Positions 1 through 8,576 of a DNA stretch of 41,281 bases are shown here, piece after piece. Every line of letters starts with the position of its first letter. Within the stretch, counting starts at the first letter, position 1. Location of the stretch: IMG/VR virus record IMGVR_UViG_3300026484_000239, positions 1 through 41,281 of that record, one strand, 5' to 3'. The notes below the pieces were generated by a model, which saw nothing but the letters and a program-made list of their open reading frames with translations, made no database searches and had not been told where the DNA came from. The stretch is from a virus. The translations under genes and the position numbers were made by a program.

Positions 1-231
1 TTCTAAATTTGAACAATCACTTGATAAAGTTTTATTCATATCACCAATTTTTAATTTGGTGATTAAATTATCTGTGTCACCAAATGCAAGATTTCTTACA
101 AATTCTCTTGATTGAATAACAACTATATTTTCATCAGAAAATTGATCTACTAATTTTCCTTTTTTATAAATACGAAAAATTAATGTTCCTTTCATATCAA
201 TAGAAAAATTTTTTTCGTCTTTTATTTGCAT
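1..231 (-). CDS. Tail or fibre-type protein, N-terminal part (cut by window edge)
   Basis: The ATG at 231 opens a frame that stays open for 77 codons to the left edge, so only the N-terminus is seen. It begins MQIKDEKNF and has a short beta-rich stretch (GTLIFRIYKKGKLVDQF) followed by a helix-like stretch ending LAFGD. This pattern is common in small virion proteins at the end of tail operons, where a strand precedes a helix. The start directly abuts the stop of the gpI-like gene (232-234), with GAGGT just upstream, so the two are probably translationally coupled. Role as a tail or fibre-associated protein is inferred mainly from position. Confidence 0.6.
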   Translation of the reverse strand, partial: MQIKDEKNFSIDMKGTLIFRIYKKGKLVDQFSDENIVVIQSREFVRNLAFGDTDNLITKLKIGDMNKTLSSDCSNLE

Positions 232-1128
232 TTATACCTCCAATGTTTCTGTATAAGTGAATGTTTCATCACCATAATGAATATCTAAATCAATATTGTA
301 AAAAGTATTTTTAACTGGATCACCATAAACTAAATCATTACGTCCATAAACTAAATTGAAAGTTCTTGTTATGCTTATAGTAGCTTTGTCATTCATTTCT
401 AAAGGACCATATCCATATGTTAATCCACTTCCATATGTTAAATCGCTACCATAAGCTAATAAAGAATAATCTTTAACATTTTGTGTTAATAAAGCTTTAA
501 AAGTAGTATATAAAGTATAATTATATCTGTCAATAAATAGAAGTCTTATTTTCATATATTGTAGAGCTGTGCAAAAATATAATCTGTTTTCCAAGATTTT
601 CTTTAGAACTTCTTTAGTTTTGGTCAAATCTACAATACCTTCTAATTTATCTACATTAATATTAGCTTCTGCTCCTATGTTACAATCTTTTAATCCTCCA
701 ATATTTTCACCGTAATGATAATCATTTCCATAAAATAAATTTTCTTGTCCATAAAAAATTGTTGTTCCATCTGATTCTATTATAGATAAATCTATTCCAG
801 CGATCTTAGTTAGATATAACAAATCTGTTAAAGTTCCTTTAAATGTAAATAACGATTTTAAAAATTCTATTGATATTTTTTCTGTTTTTATACCAGGTAA
901 TGTATTTATAATTTGTTCTAAATCTAATTGTTTTAATGTTTCATCTAAATCTTCGCCTATAATAGAAGGTTTTTTATACAAAAATTTAGATAATAATGCT
1001 GCAGTTGTATTTGTTAAATTAGGATTTATATTTTCTAGTAACTCTTTTTCTGCATCTGTATCTTTTAAAATATCTTTAAATTGTTCAGGAACCAATTTAA
1101 AAATGTCATCATTCTGTGGCAAAGGCAT
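232..1128 (-). CDS. Baseplate/tail protein, P2 gpI-like, with YG repeats
   Basis: A 298-residue protein encoded right after baseplate J, where P2-like and T4-like phages place the baseplate protein that follows it (gpI/gp7 role). The stretch at residues 88-112 (SIEFLKSLFTFKGTL and following) resembles the conserved core of gpI-type proteins. The rest is unusual: ten Tyr-Gly pairs occur in three clusters (about 126-140, 226-241 and 261-286), spaced 2 to 7 residues apart, with motifs such as LTYGSGLTYG. This suggests a repeated beta-turn structure. AGGAG lies upstream of the ATG. A baseplate wedge role is inferred from order; the exact family is uncertain. Confidence 0.6.
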   Translation of the reverse strand: MPLPQNDDIFKLVPEQFKDILKDTDAEKELLENINPNLTNTTAALLSKFLYKKPSIIGEDLDETLKQLDLEQIINTLPGIKTEKISIEFLKSLFTFKGTLTDLLYLTKIAGIDLSIIESDGTTIFYGQENLFYGNDYHYGENIGGLKDCNIGAEANINVDKLEGIVDLTKTKEVLKKILENRLYFCTALQYMKIRLLFIDRYNYTLYTTFKALLTQNVKDYSLLAYGSDLTYGSGLTYGYGPLEMNDKATISITRTFNLVYGRNDLVYGDPVKNTFYNIDLDIHYGDETFTYTETLEV

Positions 1129-1129
1129 T

Positions 1130-2782
1130 TTAATCTCCTGGTTCTAAATACTCAATTTCCAAATTAAATTTATAATATGTATCCGGTTTAGCTTTTAAAT
1201 TAAATGTGTCTTGATTAGGCAATACATAATCAATAGGCTGAATAATGTTATTATTTTCATCTAAAATTGTTATTTGTGCAATTTTTGATAACATTTCACC
1301 ATAATAAAAAGGTTTATTTAAAACAAGTTCATATTCATTAATAATTTTCCTTATTTTATCTGTTACAACAGATTGATAATTAGGATTAACTAAGCTAATT
1401 TTTAATTTTATTGTATAATCTTCTTTTTTAGCTGGTTGTAAAATAATTTGTGTTCCAACAAGTTTATATTGTTTTATATATTTTGATAATTCTAATTGTT
1501 CGCTTCCTGAAAGCATTATAGGCTCATCAATTACATTATATTTAATATAATAACAATTCAAAGAACAACATGGAGCTTTAACAAATGGTTGTATCACAGA
1601 ATTAACTAAATTATCTGAAACTTCAATTTTAAATTCACAAACATCAGTGTTATTTTGTTTAATTTCTATAAATTCTGGTTTTAATTCTATCATTATGTTA
1701 GAATCATTTTTTAAAGTTTCATATAATTTATTTAAAACACTTTCATAAGTGTCACTTTCATCACTTTTGACAGTATAAGTATTATTTTGAATAGTAATAG
1801 TATATGTTTGATTAGTTATTTTATCATCTTGTGGATATAAATTTGAAATATATGGCTTAGATTTTATTTTTTCTACCGCACAATCTTTGATTAATTCATG
1901 TGCCTTTATAATATATTCATGATCTTCTTTTGTTACCATTCTTCTCAAAGAGCTAAAATATAATGGAGCTAAAAATCTAACTTTTTCAATATTATCTCCA
2001 TTAGTTCCAAATGTAGATATTTCTATTGGTATAACTCTTTCATCTAATTGTAAATCTTGTAATTTTACATCTAATTTTCCATCTGTTTCTACCCAAGTAT
2101 ATTTTAATGTATCATTTTCTAATAAATCCAATCCATAATAATTTTGTTTATCCATAACAAAAAGATTTAAAGATGTAAAATCAATTGATAAATCAACTGG
2201 TTTTCTAAAAATAACATAATCTTCTATATTATGGCTTATGTCTTTTTGAATATTATTAACATACAAATGAACAGCATTGTTGTCTATTGATTTTAAAAAG
2301 AAAGGTTTTAATTCTTTGACAATATATTCTGATGTTACTTTTTCTTCAAAAGAATTAAATTTACCTATATATAAATCAAATTCATCACCTGCTTCGTATT
2401 TTTTTGTTGGACCAAAATAGAAAATATCATAATCTCCGTATGAACCAAATTTTTCACCATCACCAAGTAATAATGTTTTTTCTGTTTGAAGTTTAACTTT
2501 AACACGTGGAGCTGTAAATCTGTTTAATCTATAACCTAATAAACGTGCTAATCTAATAATAGAACTATCTAATTGAGCTTCTTGAATATAATTTTCATTT
2601 CTCCAAGCTCTATATTTGTATGTTTCATATGTTCCAAAAGAAGCTATTAGATTTAGTAATAAATCTAATGTAGATGCATCTATATTATCTTGTATTATAT
2701 CCCAATTGGATAATGATTTTAGATAATTGTATAAATCTTCTTTTATTTTTTGTTGAGATATACTTTGTAAATTTACAGCCAT
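1130..2782 (-). CDS. Baseplate wedge protein, gp6/baseplate J-like
   Basis: A 550-residue baseplate J / T4 gp6-type protein, the wedge component that forms the iris ring round the hub and transmits the signal for sheath contraction. The N-terminal 100 residues (SNWDIIQDNIDASTLDLLL, then a YKYRAWRNENY stretch and LGYRLNRFTAPRV) match the typical start of gp6-like proteins. In the middle, a segment with LAPLYFSSLRRMVTKEDHE is the family hallmark where side chains after the altered-loop are followed by 'VT.eDy'. It lies between gp25 and the gpI-like gene, the standard order. GAAGG is 9 bases before the ATG. T4 gp6 is 660 residues, so this is somewhat short. Confidence 0.85.
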   Translation of the reverse strand: MAVNLQSISQQKIKEDLYNYLKSLSNWDIIQDNIDASTLDLLLNLIASFGTYETYKYRAWRNENYIQEAQLDSSIIRLARLLGYRLNRFTAPRVKVKLQTEKTLLLGDGEKFGSYGDYDIFYFGPTKKYEAGDEFDLYIGKFNSFEEKVTSEYIVKELKPFFLKSIDNNAVHLYVNNIQKDISHNIEDYVIFRKPVDLSIDFTSLNLFVMDKQNYYGLDLLENDTLKYTWVETDGKLDVKLQDLQLDERVIPIEISTFGTNGDNIEKVRFLAPLYFSSLRRMVTKEDHEYIIKAHELIKDCAVEKIKSKPYISNLYPQDDKITNQTYTITIQNNTYTVKSDESDTYESVLNKLYETLKNDSNIMIELKPEFIEIKQNNTDVCEFKIEVSDNLVNSVIQPFVKAPCCSLNCYYIKYNVIDEPIMLSGSEQLELSKYIKQYKLVGTQIILQPAKKEDYTIKLKISLVNPNYQSVVTDKIRKIINEYELVLNKPFYYGEMLSKIAQITILDENNNIIQPIDYVLPNQDTFNLKAKPDTYYKFNLEIEYLEPGD

Positions 2783-2783
2783 T

Positions 2784-3143
2784 TTATTTTGCCTTCATTT
2801 TTAATGTTTTGTTATAATCTATAATTTCTTGAATTTTATCTATTTTTATGGATAAATTTATATCATATTCTTGACTATCAGGATTAAAATCTACTGATAT
2901 ATTTTCTACAGTAACCATCGGTAACCATCTTGCTATAGCTCTTTCAATTTCTAATTCTATTTTTTTAGCAACTAAAAAAGAATATGGTTCAAACAAGTAA
3001 TTTTCTAAATAAGTTCCAAAAGCTCTATTAAAAGGAACTTCACCAACTCTTATAGATAAAAGATTATCTAAATAATTTAATACAGCATTTTTATTATATA
3101 AATCTTTTCCATTTAAACTTATATCTTGATATACAATCTTCAT
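2784..3143 (-). CDS. Baseplate wedge protein gp25 (GPW/gp25 family)
   Basis: A 119-residue protein with the gp25/gpW fold signature: a first strand, then SIRVGEVPFNRAFGT, then a helix with EIERAIARWLPMVTVENISVDF and a final beta hairpin. This family forms the sheath-initiating ring contact in the baseplate wedge and is shared with type VI secretion (TssE). T4 gp25 is 132 residues, so the length fits. The family's EPR-type motif is replaced here by EVPFNRAFG, a modest variation. It follows the PAAR gene with one base between them, and precedes gp6. Confidence 0.88.
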   Translation of the reverse strand: MKIVYQDISLNGKDLYNKNAVLNYLDNLLSIRVGEVPFNRAFGTYLENYLFEPYSFLVAKKIELEIERAIARWLPMVTVENISVDFNPDSQEYDINLSIKIDKIQEIIDYNKTLKMKAK

Positions 3144-3144
3144 T

Positions 3145-3435
3145 TTACGCCTTTACATTTGATGAACATCCTAATGCACTTCCACCACAACTTATTGGAT
3201 CACCTATACGAGATATAGGGATACCATTAGCTTTTACAGTCGGATTACCAACTGCTTGAACAGCCCCATGTGATTCTGGAATAGGACAACAACAATGTGG
3301 TGGATAAACATCTCCAATTCTAGCAACGGGAATATTATTAGCAAATACATTAGGACTTCCTGTAACAACAGGCCTTGGAGGCCAACAACCATGTCCTGTT
3401 CCTATATCACCTAATCTATGAACAAATGCTCCCAT
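3145..3435 (-). CDS. PAAR-domain spike tip protein
   Basis: A 96-residue PAAR protein, the cone that caps the membrane-piercing spike. The sequence has the repeating pattern of the family: GSPNVFANNIPVARIGD, a HCCCPIPESHG stretch, then GNPTVKANGIPISRIGD and a terminal SCGGSALGCS. Histidine and cysteine residues in the middle and end fit metal binding at the tip. It is encoded between the beta-helical spike-like gene and gp25. GAGGT lies upstream of ATG at 3435. The function (sharpening the tail needle) is well established for the family. Confidence 0.92.
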   Translation of the reverse strand: MGAFVHRLGDIGTGHGCWPPRPVVTGSPNVFANNIPVARIGDVYPPHCCCPIPESHGAVQAVGNPTVKANGIPISRIGDPISCGGSALGCSSNVKA

Positions 3436-3442
3436 TTTAACC

Positions 3443-4207
3443 TCAGTTATGATCTATACTTGGCGCAATTGTTTTATGTAAAACAGCACTTGTTGAAATA
3501 TCAGGTCCTCCTATATTTGATGTTCTAAATCCACCAACAATATTGGCCATATTTCCAGAGACTAGAATATCTAAGTTACCTTTTACTTTCAACGTATAAT
3601 CTTTTTCTATAACTTGTTTTAAACTTCCAACACAATGAAAAGTCATATTTCCATCTTTATCAATTTTTATTCTAGTTCCTGAAGAATGTGTTAAATCAAT
3701 AGAATTTTTTAATAAATTTACTTTATAATAATTACCATTAATATCTCTAAATCCATAAGAATATGGATAATCTTCTTTTAAAGAATAATGACTATCTTCT
3801 AAATTTTCTGGATTTGTTACTACACCTGTAACAATTGGCTCTTTATAAAATATATTTTCACTCCCAGAAACACCTCCGGTAGGCTCTAAGACCTCATTAT
3901 CAATTTGATATTTAGATATATATGCATCTTTTATTTTTTCCTCTGCGATGCTCTCTTGAATTTCTGATGAATTTTTTAATTGTGTCATAGATTCAGAACT
4001 TATTTTAGAAACTAAATCAGTTGTTTTAGATAAACTGTCAGAACTTTGTATAACTGTATCAGATACTTGATTTATTTCATCAGAAATTGTTTCAATATCT
4101 TCGTCTGTCCAACCATAATCATTTTTTAATGTATTTATTATTTCTTGTTTATAATTATCTAATTCAAAAATACTTCTAACTTCACTGTTAATCCATTCAA
4201 TATTCAT
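3443..4207 (-). CDS. Beta-helical spike protein, C-terminal gp5-like
   Basis: A 254-residue protein. The N-terminal half (about 20-100) is helical and Ser/Glu-rich. The C-terminal half looks like the trimeric beta-helix of T4 gp5 or P2 gpV: short repeats such as SGTRIKIDKDGNMTFHCVG, DYTLKVKGNLDILVSGN and MANIVGGFRTSNIGG. It is directly upstream of the PAAR gene in transcription, so it likely carries the tip. There is no OB-fold or lysozyme domain; a separate OB-fold gene lies at 6215-6547. I infer that this is one half of a split spike. AAGG precedes the ATG. Confidence 0.7.
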   Translation of the reverse strand: MNIEWINSEVRSIFELDNYKQEIINTLKNDYGWTDEDIETISDEINQVSDTVIQSSDSLSKTTDLVSKISSESMTQLKNSSEIQESIAEEKIKDAYISKYQIDNEVLEPTGGVSGSENIFYKEPIVTGVVTNPENLEDSHYSLKEDYPYSYGFRDINGNYYKVNLLKNSIDLTHSSGTRIKIDKDGNMTFHCVGSLKQVIEKDYTLKVKGNLDILVSGNMANIVGGFRTSNIGGPDISTSAVLHKTIAPSIDHN

Positions 4208-4261
4208 TTATAAACCTTAATTTATTCATTAATGATTTAACAATAATCTAATAATATTAAT

Positions 4262-6211
4262 CTAATAACATTTAATATTTTTAGAACTGAAATAAGGAAT
4301 ATTTAAACTTATATCTGTTATTTCAAAATTAAATGTTGGAGTAGATAATCCTATATCAAATGGTTTACAATTAGATGTATCTAACATGTTTATAATATTA
4401 TTTACTGTATTTTCTGCACTTTCTTTTAAATTTTCAATAACTCTATCAACTTCTTGATGTATTATATCAGATATTTCTTGTTTTTTATTTTCAAAATATT
4501 CTTGAAATTTTTTAGATGCTGTTTCAGCAAATTGTTTAGCTTTATCTTTGTCTAATTTTTGAAAAACAGAACCATATAATGAATTAACCAAATAAGATTG
4601 ATAACCTTTTATATTGTTTTCATATGTATTTTCAAATTTTTCTTTCAATTCTTCCTTTATATGTTTTATTTTTTCATTTAAATCATTTAATGAATTACGT
4701 TTTCTTTTTAATTTGTCTATAAATGTTGTAACAGCGTTTATAGCTTTTTCGACTGTTTTAACAATTGATGCTATAAAACATAAAACAGATTTAATAGAAC
4801 ATATAATAGTATTTATAACTGCTAAAATAGCTTCAAATGGTGTCACTAATAAATTTAAAAGACTTCCAATAGTTTTTCTTGGATTATTTATAAAAGAAAT
4901 AACACCTACTATTGTTCCTAATCCTATAAGTAAATTTTGTATTTTTTCTTTACTTCCAAATAATAAATTATTTATATTATTTAATTTATTTTTAGCACTT
5001 TCAATAAATTTTTTTAAATCATTTTTGAAAGCTAAAATAATAGATGAAGTAATAGCACCAAACATAAGGATTTGTTTTTCTTTATTTTGTAGTGCTATTA
5101 ATTTTGATTGAATTTCATTTGCATTATTTTTTAATTCATCTGCAATATTTTTCATTTTTCCATACGAACTTGATAAAGTTTTATAACTGTTATTTAATTT
5201 ACTGTATTGTTCTTGTGTTATATCTTTGTTTTTTTCTATTTCTGATTTAATTGAATTAAGTGTGTTAGTTTCTATTTCTAACAATGAATTGAAGTCATCT
5301 AATTCTTTAGTTAATTCTTCAGATTTCAATGTTTTAATATAAATAATAATTCTGTTTGTTTCTTGTTCGTCTAAATATAATAAACTTGATGATAATTCTG
5401 TTATATTGTTTACAGATTCTTGAAAAGAAGTATAATATTTATCTCTATCATATAATGTTGATGAGTATTTTCCAAATTTAGAAAATGTGTTTATAAATAA
5501 ATTTGAATAAAAATTTATTTTTTTATCCAATTTTGATAAATCTAATTGACTTTGTAATTTAAGAATTTCTTTTGTATATTCTTTTAATTCATTCGCTAAA
5601 TTAAGTTTTGTATTTAAAAAATTGTAAAAAGTAGTTTTACTGTTAAAATAATTTTGGAGTAAATCTCTGTATTTTTCACTTTCTTTTGTTAGATAATAAA
5701 AATTTATTTCTATATTTTTATTTTTTAAAAATTCCTCATATAATGTTTTTTCATCACTATCTGGTAAGTTTTTAACATATTCTTTAATCTCTTTTTTGTT
5801 TATGTTACATTTGTTATACAAATCAAAAGGATAATACAAATTTATTTTATCACATTTAAAATTTATTTCAGAATTAATATCTGTAAGTTTATAAAGATTT
5901 TCTATTGTATTGTATTTTTGTAATGCAAGATAATCTGTATAATAATCATAAAAATATTTTAATGATTTTAATGTAAATATAAGTTCTTCATTTGTTGCTT
6001 TAGAGATAGCTTGATTTAATAATGTATTCAAAAGCTCTTTATCTATCGAATAAGAATTAAAAAAATCATTTATTTCAGGTGTTAAATTATTGATAAGATA
6101 ATCATTTTCATCTATTATAGATGTATTTATAAAATAATCTAATGATTTCAATAATCCAGATAAACTTGTTCCTGTATGATATATATTATTTCCTAAATTA
6201 TTCAAAATCAT
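4262..6211 (-). CDS. Large coiled-coil protein with hydrophobic central segments, unknown
   Basis: A 649-residue protein not recognised as a known family. Residues about 1-380 are helical and Lys/Glu/Asn-rich with likely coiled coils. Residues about 381-396, 426-442 and 450-486 are hydrophobic (for example IGLGTIVGVISF and IICSIKSVLCFIASIV). Residues 500-610 are again coiled-coil, and the last 40 are beta-like with a terminal Cys. It sits between the two gp5-like halves, so it is almost certainly a virion or baseplate assembly protein. The ATG at 6211 is preferred over the adjoining TTG because AAAGGA lies 6 bases before it. A membrane-active or second tape-like role is only a guess. Confidence 0.55.
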   Translation of the reverse strand: MILNNLGNNIYHTGTSLSGLLKSLDYFINTSIIDENDYLINNLTPEINDFFNSYSIDKELLNTLLNQAISKATNEELIFTLKSLKYFYDYYTDYLALQKYNTIENLYKLTDINSEINFKCDKINLYYPFDLYNKCNINKKEIKEYVKNLPDSDEKTLYEEFLKNKNIEINFYYLTKESEKYRDLLQNYFNSKTTFYNFLNTKLNLANELKEYTKEILKLQSQLDLSKLDKKINFYSNLFINTFSKFGKYSSTLYDRDKYYTSFQESVNNITELSSSLLYLDEQETNRIIIYIKTLKSEELTKELDDFNSLLEIETNTLNSIKSEIEKNKDITQEQYSKLNNSYKTLSSSYGKMKNIADELKNNANEIQSKLIALQNKEKQILMFGAITSSIILAFKNDLKKFIESAKNKLNNINNLLFGSKEKIQNLLIGLGTIVGVISFINNPRKTIGSLLNLLVTPFEAILAVINTIICSIKSVLCFIASIVKTVEKAINAVTTFIDKLKRKRNSLNDLNEKIKHIKEELKEKFENTYENNIKGYQSYLVNSLYGSVFQKLDKDKAKQFAETASKKFQEYFENKKQEISDIIHQEVDRVIENLKESAENTVNNIINMLDTSNCKPFDIGLSTPTFNFEITDISLNIPYFSSKNIKCY

Positions 6212-6214
6212 CAA

Positions 6215-6547
6215 TTATCCTTTTAATTCTGGAGGAGTGTTAGGTAATTGAAACGAAACAATTCCATTATAAATATCTCTGTAAGGAAATTCTACAAAAA
6301 CTTTTGTTCCAATTCTTGGTATTCGTCCTTGTTGATTATATGTGTCTGATGGTATTTGCTTAACAACATACCAAGGTAATAACTCTTTAGAAATTTTGTC
6401 TGTTAATCCTGGTATTGAAACTTTAACTCTGAATAAAGGATAACCTGTGTTTTTGTAACCTTTATCAGTAACATCAACAACTGTTCCAACATAATAATTG
6501 TCAAGTATATGTTCATTAAAAAGTTTTTCTTTTAATTTTACATTCAT
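6215..6547 (-). CDS. Spike/hub OB-fold protein, N-terminal gp5-like
   Basis: A 110-residue protein matching the OB-fold domain of gp5/gpV/VgrG spikes: YYVGTVVDVTDKG, then PLFRVKVSIPGLTD, LPWYVV, RIPRIGTKVFVEFP and IYNGIVSFQ, a five-stranded barrel pattern. In T4, this domain is fused to lysozyme and a beta-helix. Here it stands alone. The start overlaps the hub stop by ATGA (6544-6547), suggesting coupled synthesis with the hub, its expected binding partner. The missing lysozyme and beta-helix are addressed by the neighbours at 4262 and 3443. Confidence 0.75.
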   Translation of the reverse strand: MNVKLKEKLFNEHILDNYYVGTVVDVTDKGYKNTGYPLFRVKVSIPGLTDKISKELLPWYVVKQIPSDTYNQQGRIPRIGTKVFVEFPYRDIYNGIVSFQLPNTPPELKG

Positions 6548-7581
6548 AATAAATAATCCCTTGCTAATCTCAATGTAGTTTGAACATTTTTATTGGTTAT
6601 ATTCAAATCTTTCTGTAAAATTATATAATTACCATTCAATGATAAATTATCATTATTTTCATTTTTTATAAAAACACCGTCACAAATATTACATATTTCA
6701 TCTGATATATAATAATTATGTTTAGTAATGATATTTAACCTTTGTATATCAATCCATGTAGAAATATTTTTAGAAAATGTTGCATAATAATCTTCATAAC
6801 AATTTCCACAGTTTATAATAGGAGAAAAATTTTTATTATCTGTGTCTACTACTAAAGAACTTTTTCCTTTTGTGTTATAAAAAACATATCCTTGATGTAA
6901 AATGTCTATTACAGGTAGTTGTTTTCCATCAGAAAAGAAAAAAGCATTAGCATTATCACTTTCTATTTGATATTGATCTATTTTTAAACTTTTTTCATCA
7001 GCTAATGAAAAAATAGCTCTTGTTTGTTTTAATGCATTTTTCACATCATCTACAACTAAAGAATTTGATAATGTAAATCCATAAATAGGACTTGATAATG
7101 TTTTCATATATGGTATACTTTCATCAATAAATTGTTTTTCTGTGCAATACTGTATCCAAACTTGATAATCTTGACTTTCTGTTCTTATGTCAGGTCTGGC
7201 AAATTTTATTTGTTTAAGAAATTCTGATAATGTTGTTTTTTCAGCCCTTTGATAAGTTTTATGCATTAAATCCCATAAATCTGTTAATCCAGAAATTCTT
7301 ATAGTAAATTCTTGATTTCCAATTGCTTGAATAGTATAATTTACAAGAATTAATTGATGTTTTGACAAATTATCAGGACTATATCCTAAAAACAATTTAA
7401 TTTTATCATAAGCTTTTAATTTATGAATAAAATCTATATTTGTAGTTTTTATTGATAATTCAAAATATGGTATTGTTCCAAAAGCTTTTTGAGTGACAAC
7501 AAAAAAATTAAACATTGAAATGTTATTTATTTTAATTCCATTTATTTCAAAATAAAAATAAAGATTTTGAATTTGAATCAC
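6544..7581 (-). CDS. Baseplate hub protein, gp27/gpD-like
   Basis: A 345-residue protein with the pattern of hub proteins that form the trimeric adaptor between tail tube and spike. N-terminal strands (NNISMFNFFVVTQKAFG, PYFELSIKTTN, DKIKLFLGYS) form a tube-like domain. A central helical part contains TTLSEFLKQIKFARPD, and the C-terminus is beta-rich (NIWID-like stretches, NGNYIILQKDLN). It starts with GTG, which overlaps the gp53-like stop as GTGA, with GGAG 8 bases upstream. Its place between gp53-like and OB-fold genes supports the hub call. Family assignment is from pattern, not a search. Confidence 0.65.
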   Translation of the reverse strand: MIQIQNLYFYFEINGIKINNISMFNFFVVTQKAFGTIPYFELSIKTTNIDFIHKLKAYDKIKLFLGYSPDNLSKHQLILVNYTIQAIGNQEFTIRISGLTDLWDLMHKTYQRAEKTTLSEFLKQIKFARPDIRTESQDYQVWIQYCTEKQFIDESIPYMKTLSSPIYGFTLSNSLVVDDVKNALKQTRAIFSLADEKSLKIDQYQIESDNANAFFFSDGKQLPVIDILHQGYVFYNTKGKSSLVVDTDNKNFSPIINCGNCYEDYYATFSKNISTWIDIQRLNIITKHNYYISDEICNICDGVFIKNENNDNLSLNGNYIILQKDLNITNKNVQTTLRLARDYLL

Positions 7582-7865
7582 TGTTTATACTCCGTAATTA
7601 AAGTTATCAATTCCATTTTGTCTGGTATCTCTATAATATCTTTTTGTATATTAAAAGGATTAAGAATCTTGTTGTAAATAGCTATAACCCACCATAATGA
7701 CTCATCACCATATTCATTAAACGCTATCTCATCTAAATGTTCTCCTGCATAAGGAATAGATTTTTGTATATTTAATTCTCTTAATTGTTTTACAAATGGA
7801 CTATCTAATTCATCATAAATTTTAGCTGCATTATTGTATTTTAAATAATCTTCCATTAAAACCAT
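7578..7865 (-). CDS. Baseplate wedge protein gp53-like (LysM-like fold)
   Basis: A 95-residue protein with the motif GEHLDEIAFNEYGDESLWWV followed by IYNKILNPFNI and an EIPDKMEL stretch. This is the LysM-like core found in T4 gp53 and P2 gpX-type tail proteins, which clamp neighbouring wedges or hub subunits together. Only the core is present; T4 gp53 is nearly 200 residues. Start at 7865 has AAAGG upstream. It overlaps the hub start by four bases, so the two are likely made in fixed ratio. Confidence 0.75.
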   Translation of the reverse strand: MVLMEDYLKYNNAAKIYDELDSPFVKQLRELNIQKSIPYAGEHLDEIAFNEYGDESLWWVIAIYNKILNPFNIQKDIIEIPDKMELITLITEYKQ

Positions 7866-7866
7866 T

Positions 7867-8574
7867 TTATACCTTTATCATTTTTGCAACATCATCAGCT
7901 GTTAATACTCTATAAGATTCAAATGAACATGTCCATTTTATATAAAGCGGTTTTCCTTCCATATCTATAATAGTACTTATTTCAGGTGTAGAACTTGTAA
8001 GATATAATCCACATGTTTTAAACCAATCACCTATAGTAACACAAATTAAACTTTTATCAAAAATTCTAAAGTTAGGTGTTTTAGATAATGGATTTATCAG
8101 TTCTTTTGCAATAGAAGGATCATACAAATGAGAAAACATTAAATTACCATTTGTTCTTATATCAGGTTGTGTTAATAAGGCAATTTGTCTCAAAATTTCA
8201 GTTACTTTTTTCGGATTGCCAAATTTACCTATATAAATATTCATAGATAAAGAAAAACTCAATCTATTTGAACTTTCATAAGTATTTATAGTTGAGTTAA
8301 TTGAGTGGAATTGATCAACAATTCCACTACTTATGTTTCCAAACATTTTTGTGAGTCCTGCTTTAAAAACTCCTTTTATACCACCTTCAAGTCCTTGTGT
8401 CGCTAAACTTGAAGAATAATTTGCTCCCATAGGTAAAGAGATACTTTCTGCGTCAATTACTCCTGCTAATCTAACTTTCGCATGTTCACACGTGACAGTA
8501 ATTATATAATCTTTAATTTCTTCTTCATTTAATAAATTTGTATAACTTTGTGTTAATGATTGTGACATTGTCAT
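7867..8574 (-). CDS. Probable tail tube initiator / baseplate-tube junction protein
   Basis: A 235-residue protein encoded just after the tape measure gene. The C-terminal half has IYIGKFGNPKKVTEILR, then a WFKTCGLYLTSSTPEIST stretch and ending with PLYIKWTCSFESYRVLTADD. That strand-rich pattern is typical of tube-like baseplate proteins that start tube polymerisation (gp48/gp54 in T4). The middle is a Gly-rich segment (GLEGGIKGVF) that may be a flexible loop. AGGAA is 6 bases before the ATG. Position next to tape measure and gp53-like genes is consistent; family membership is inferred. Confidence 0.55.
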   Translation of the reverse strand: MTMSQSLTQSYTNLLNEEEIKDYIITVTCEHAKVRLAGVIDAESISLPMGANYSSSLATQGLEGGIKGVFKAGLTKMFGNISSGIVDQFHSINSTINTYESSNRLSFSLSMNIYIGKFGNPKKVTEILRQIALLTQPDIRTNGNLMFSHLYDPSIAKELINPLSKTPNFRIFDKSLICVTIGDWFKTCGLYLTSSTPEISTIIDMEGKPLYIKWTCSFESYRVLTADDVAKMIKV

Positions 8575-8576
8575 TT

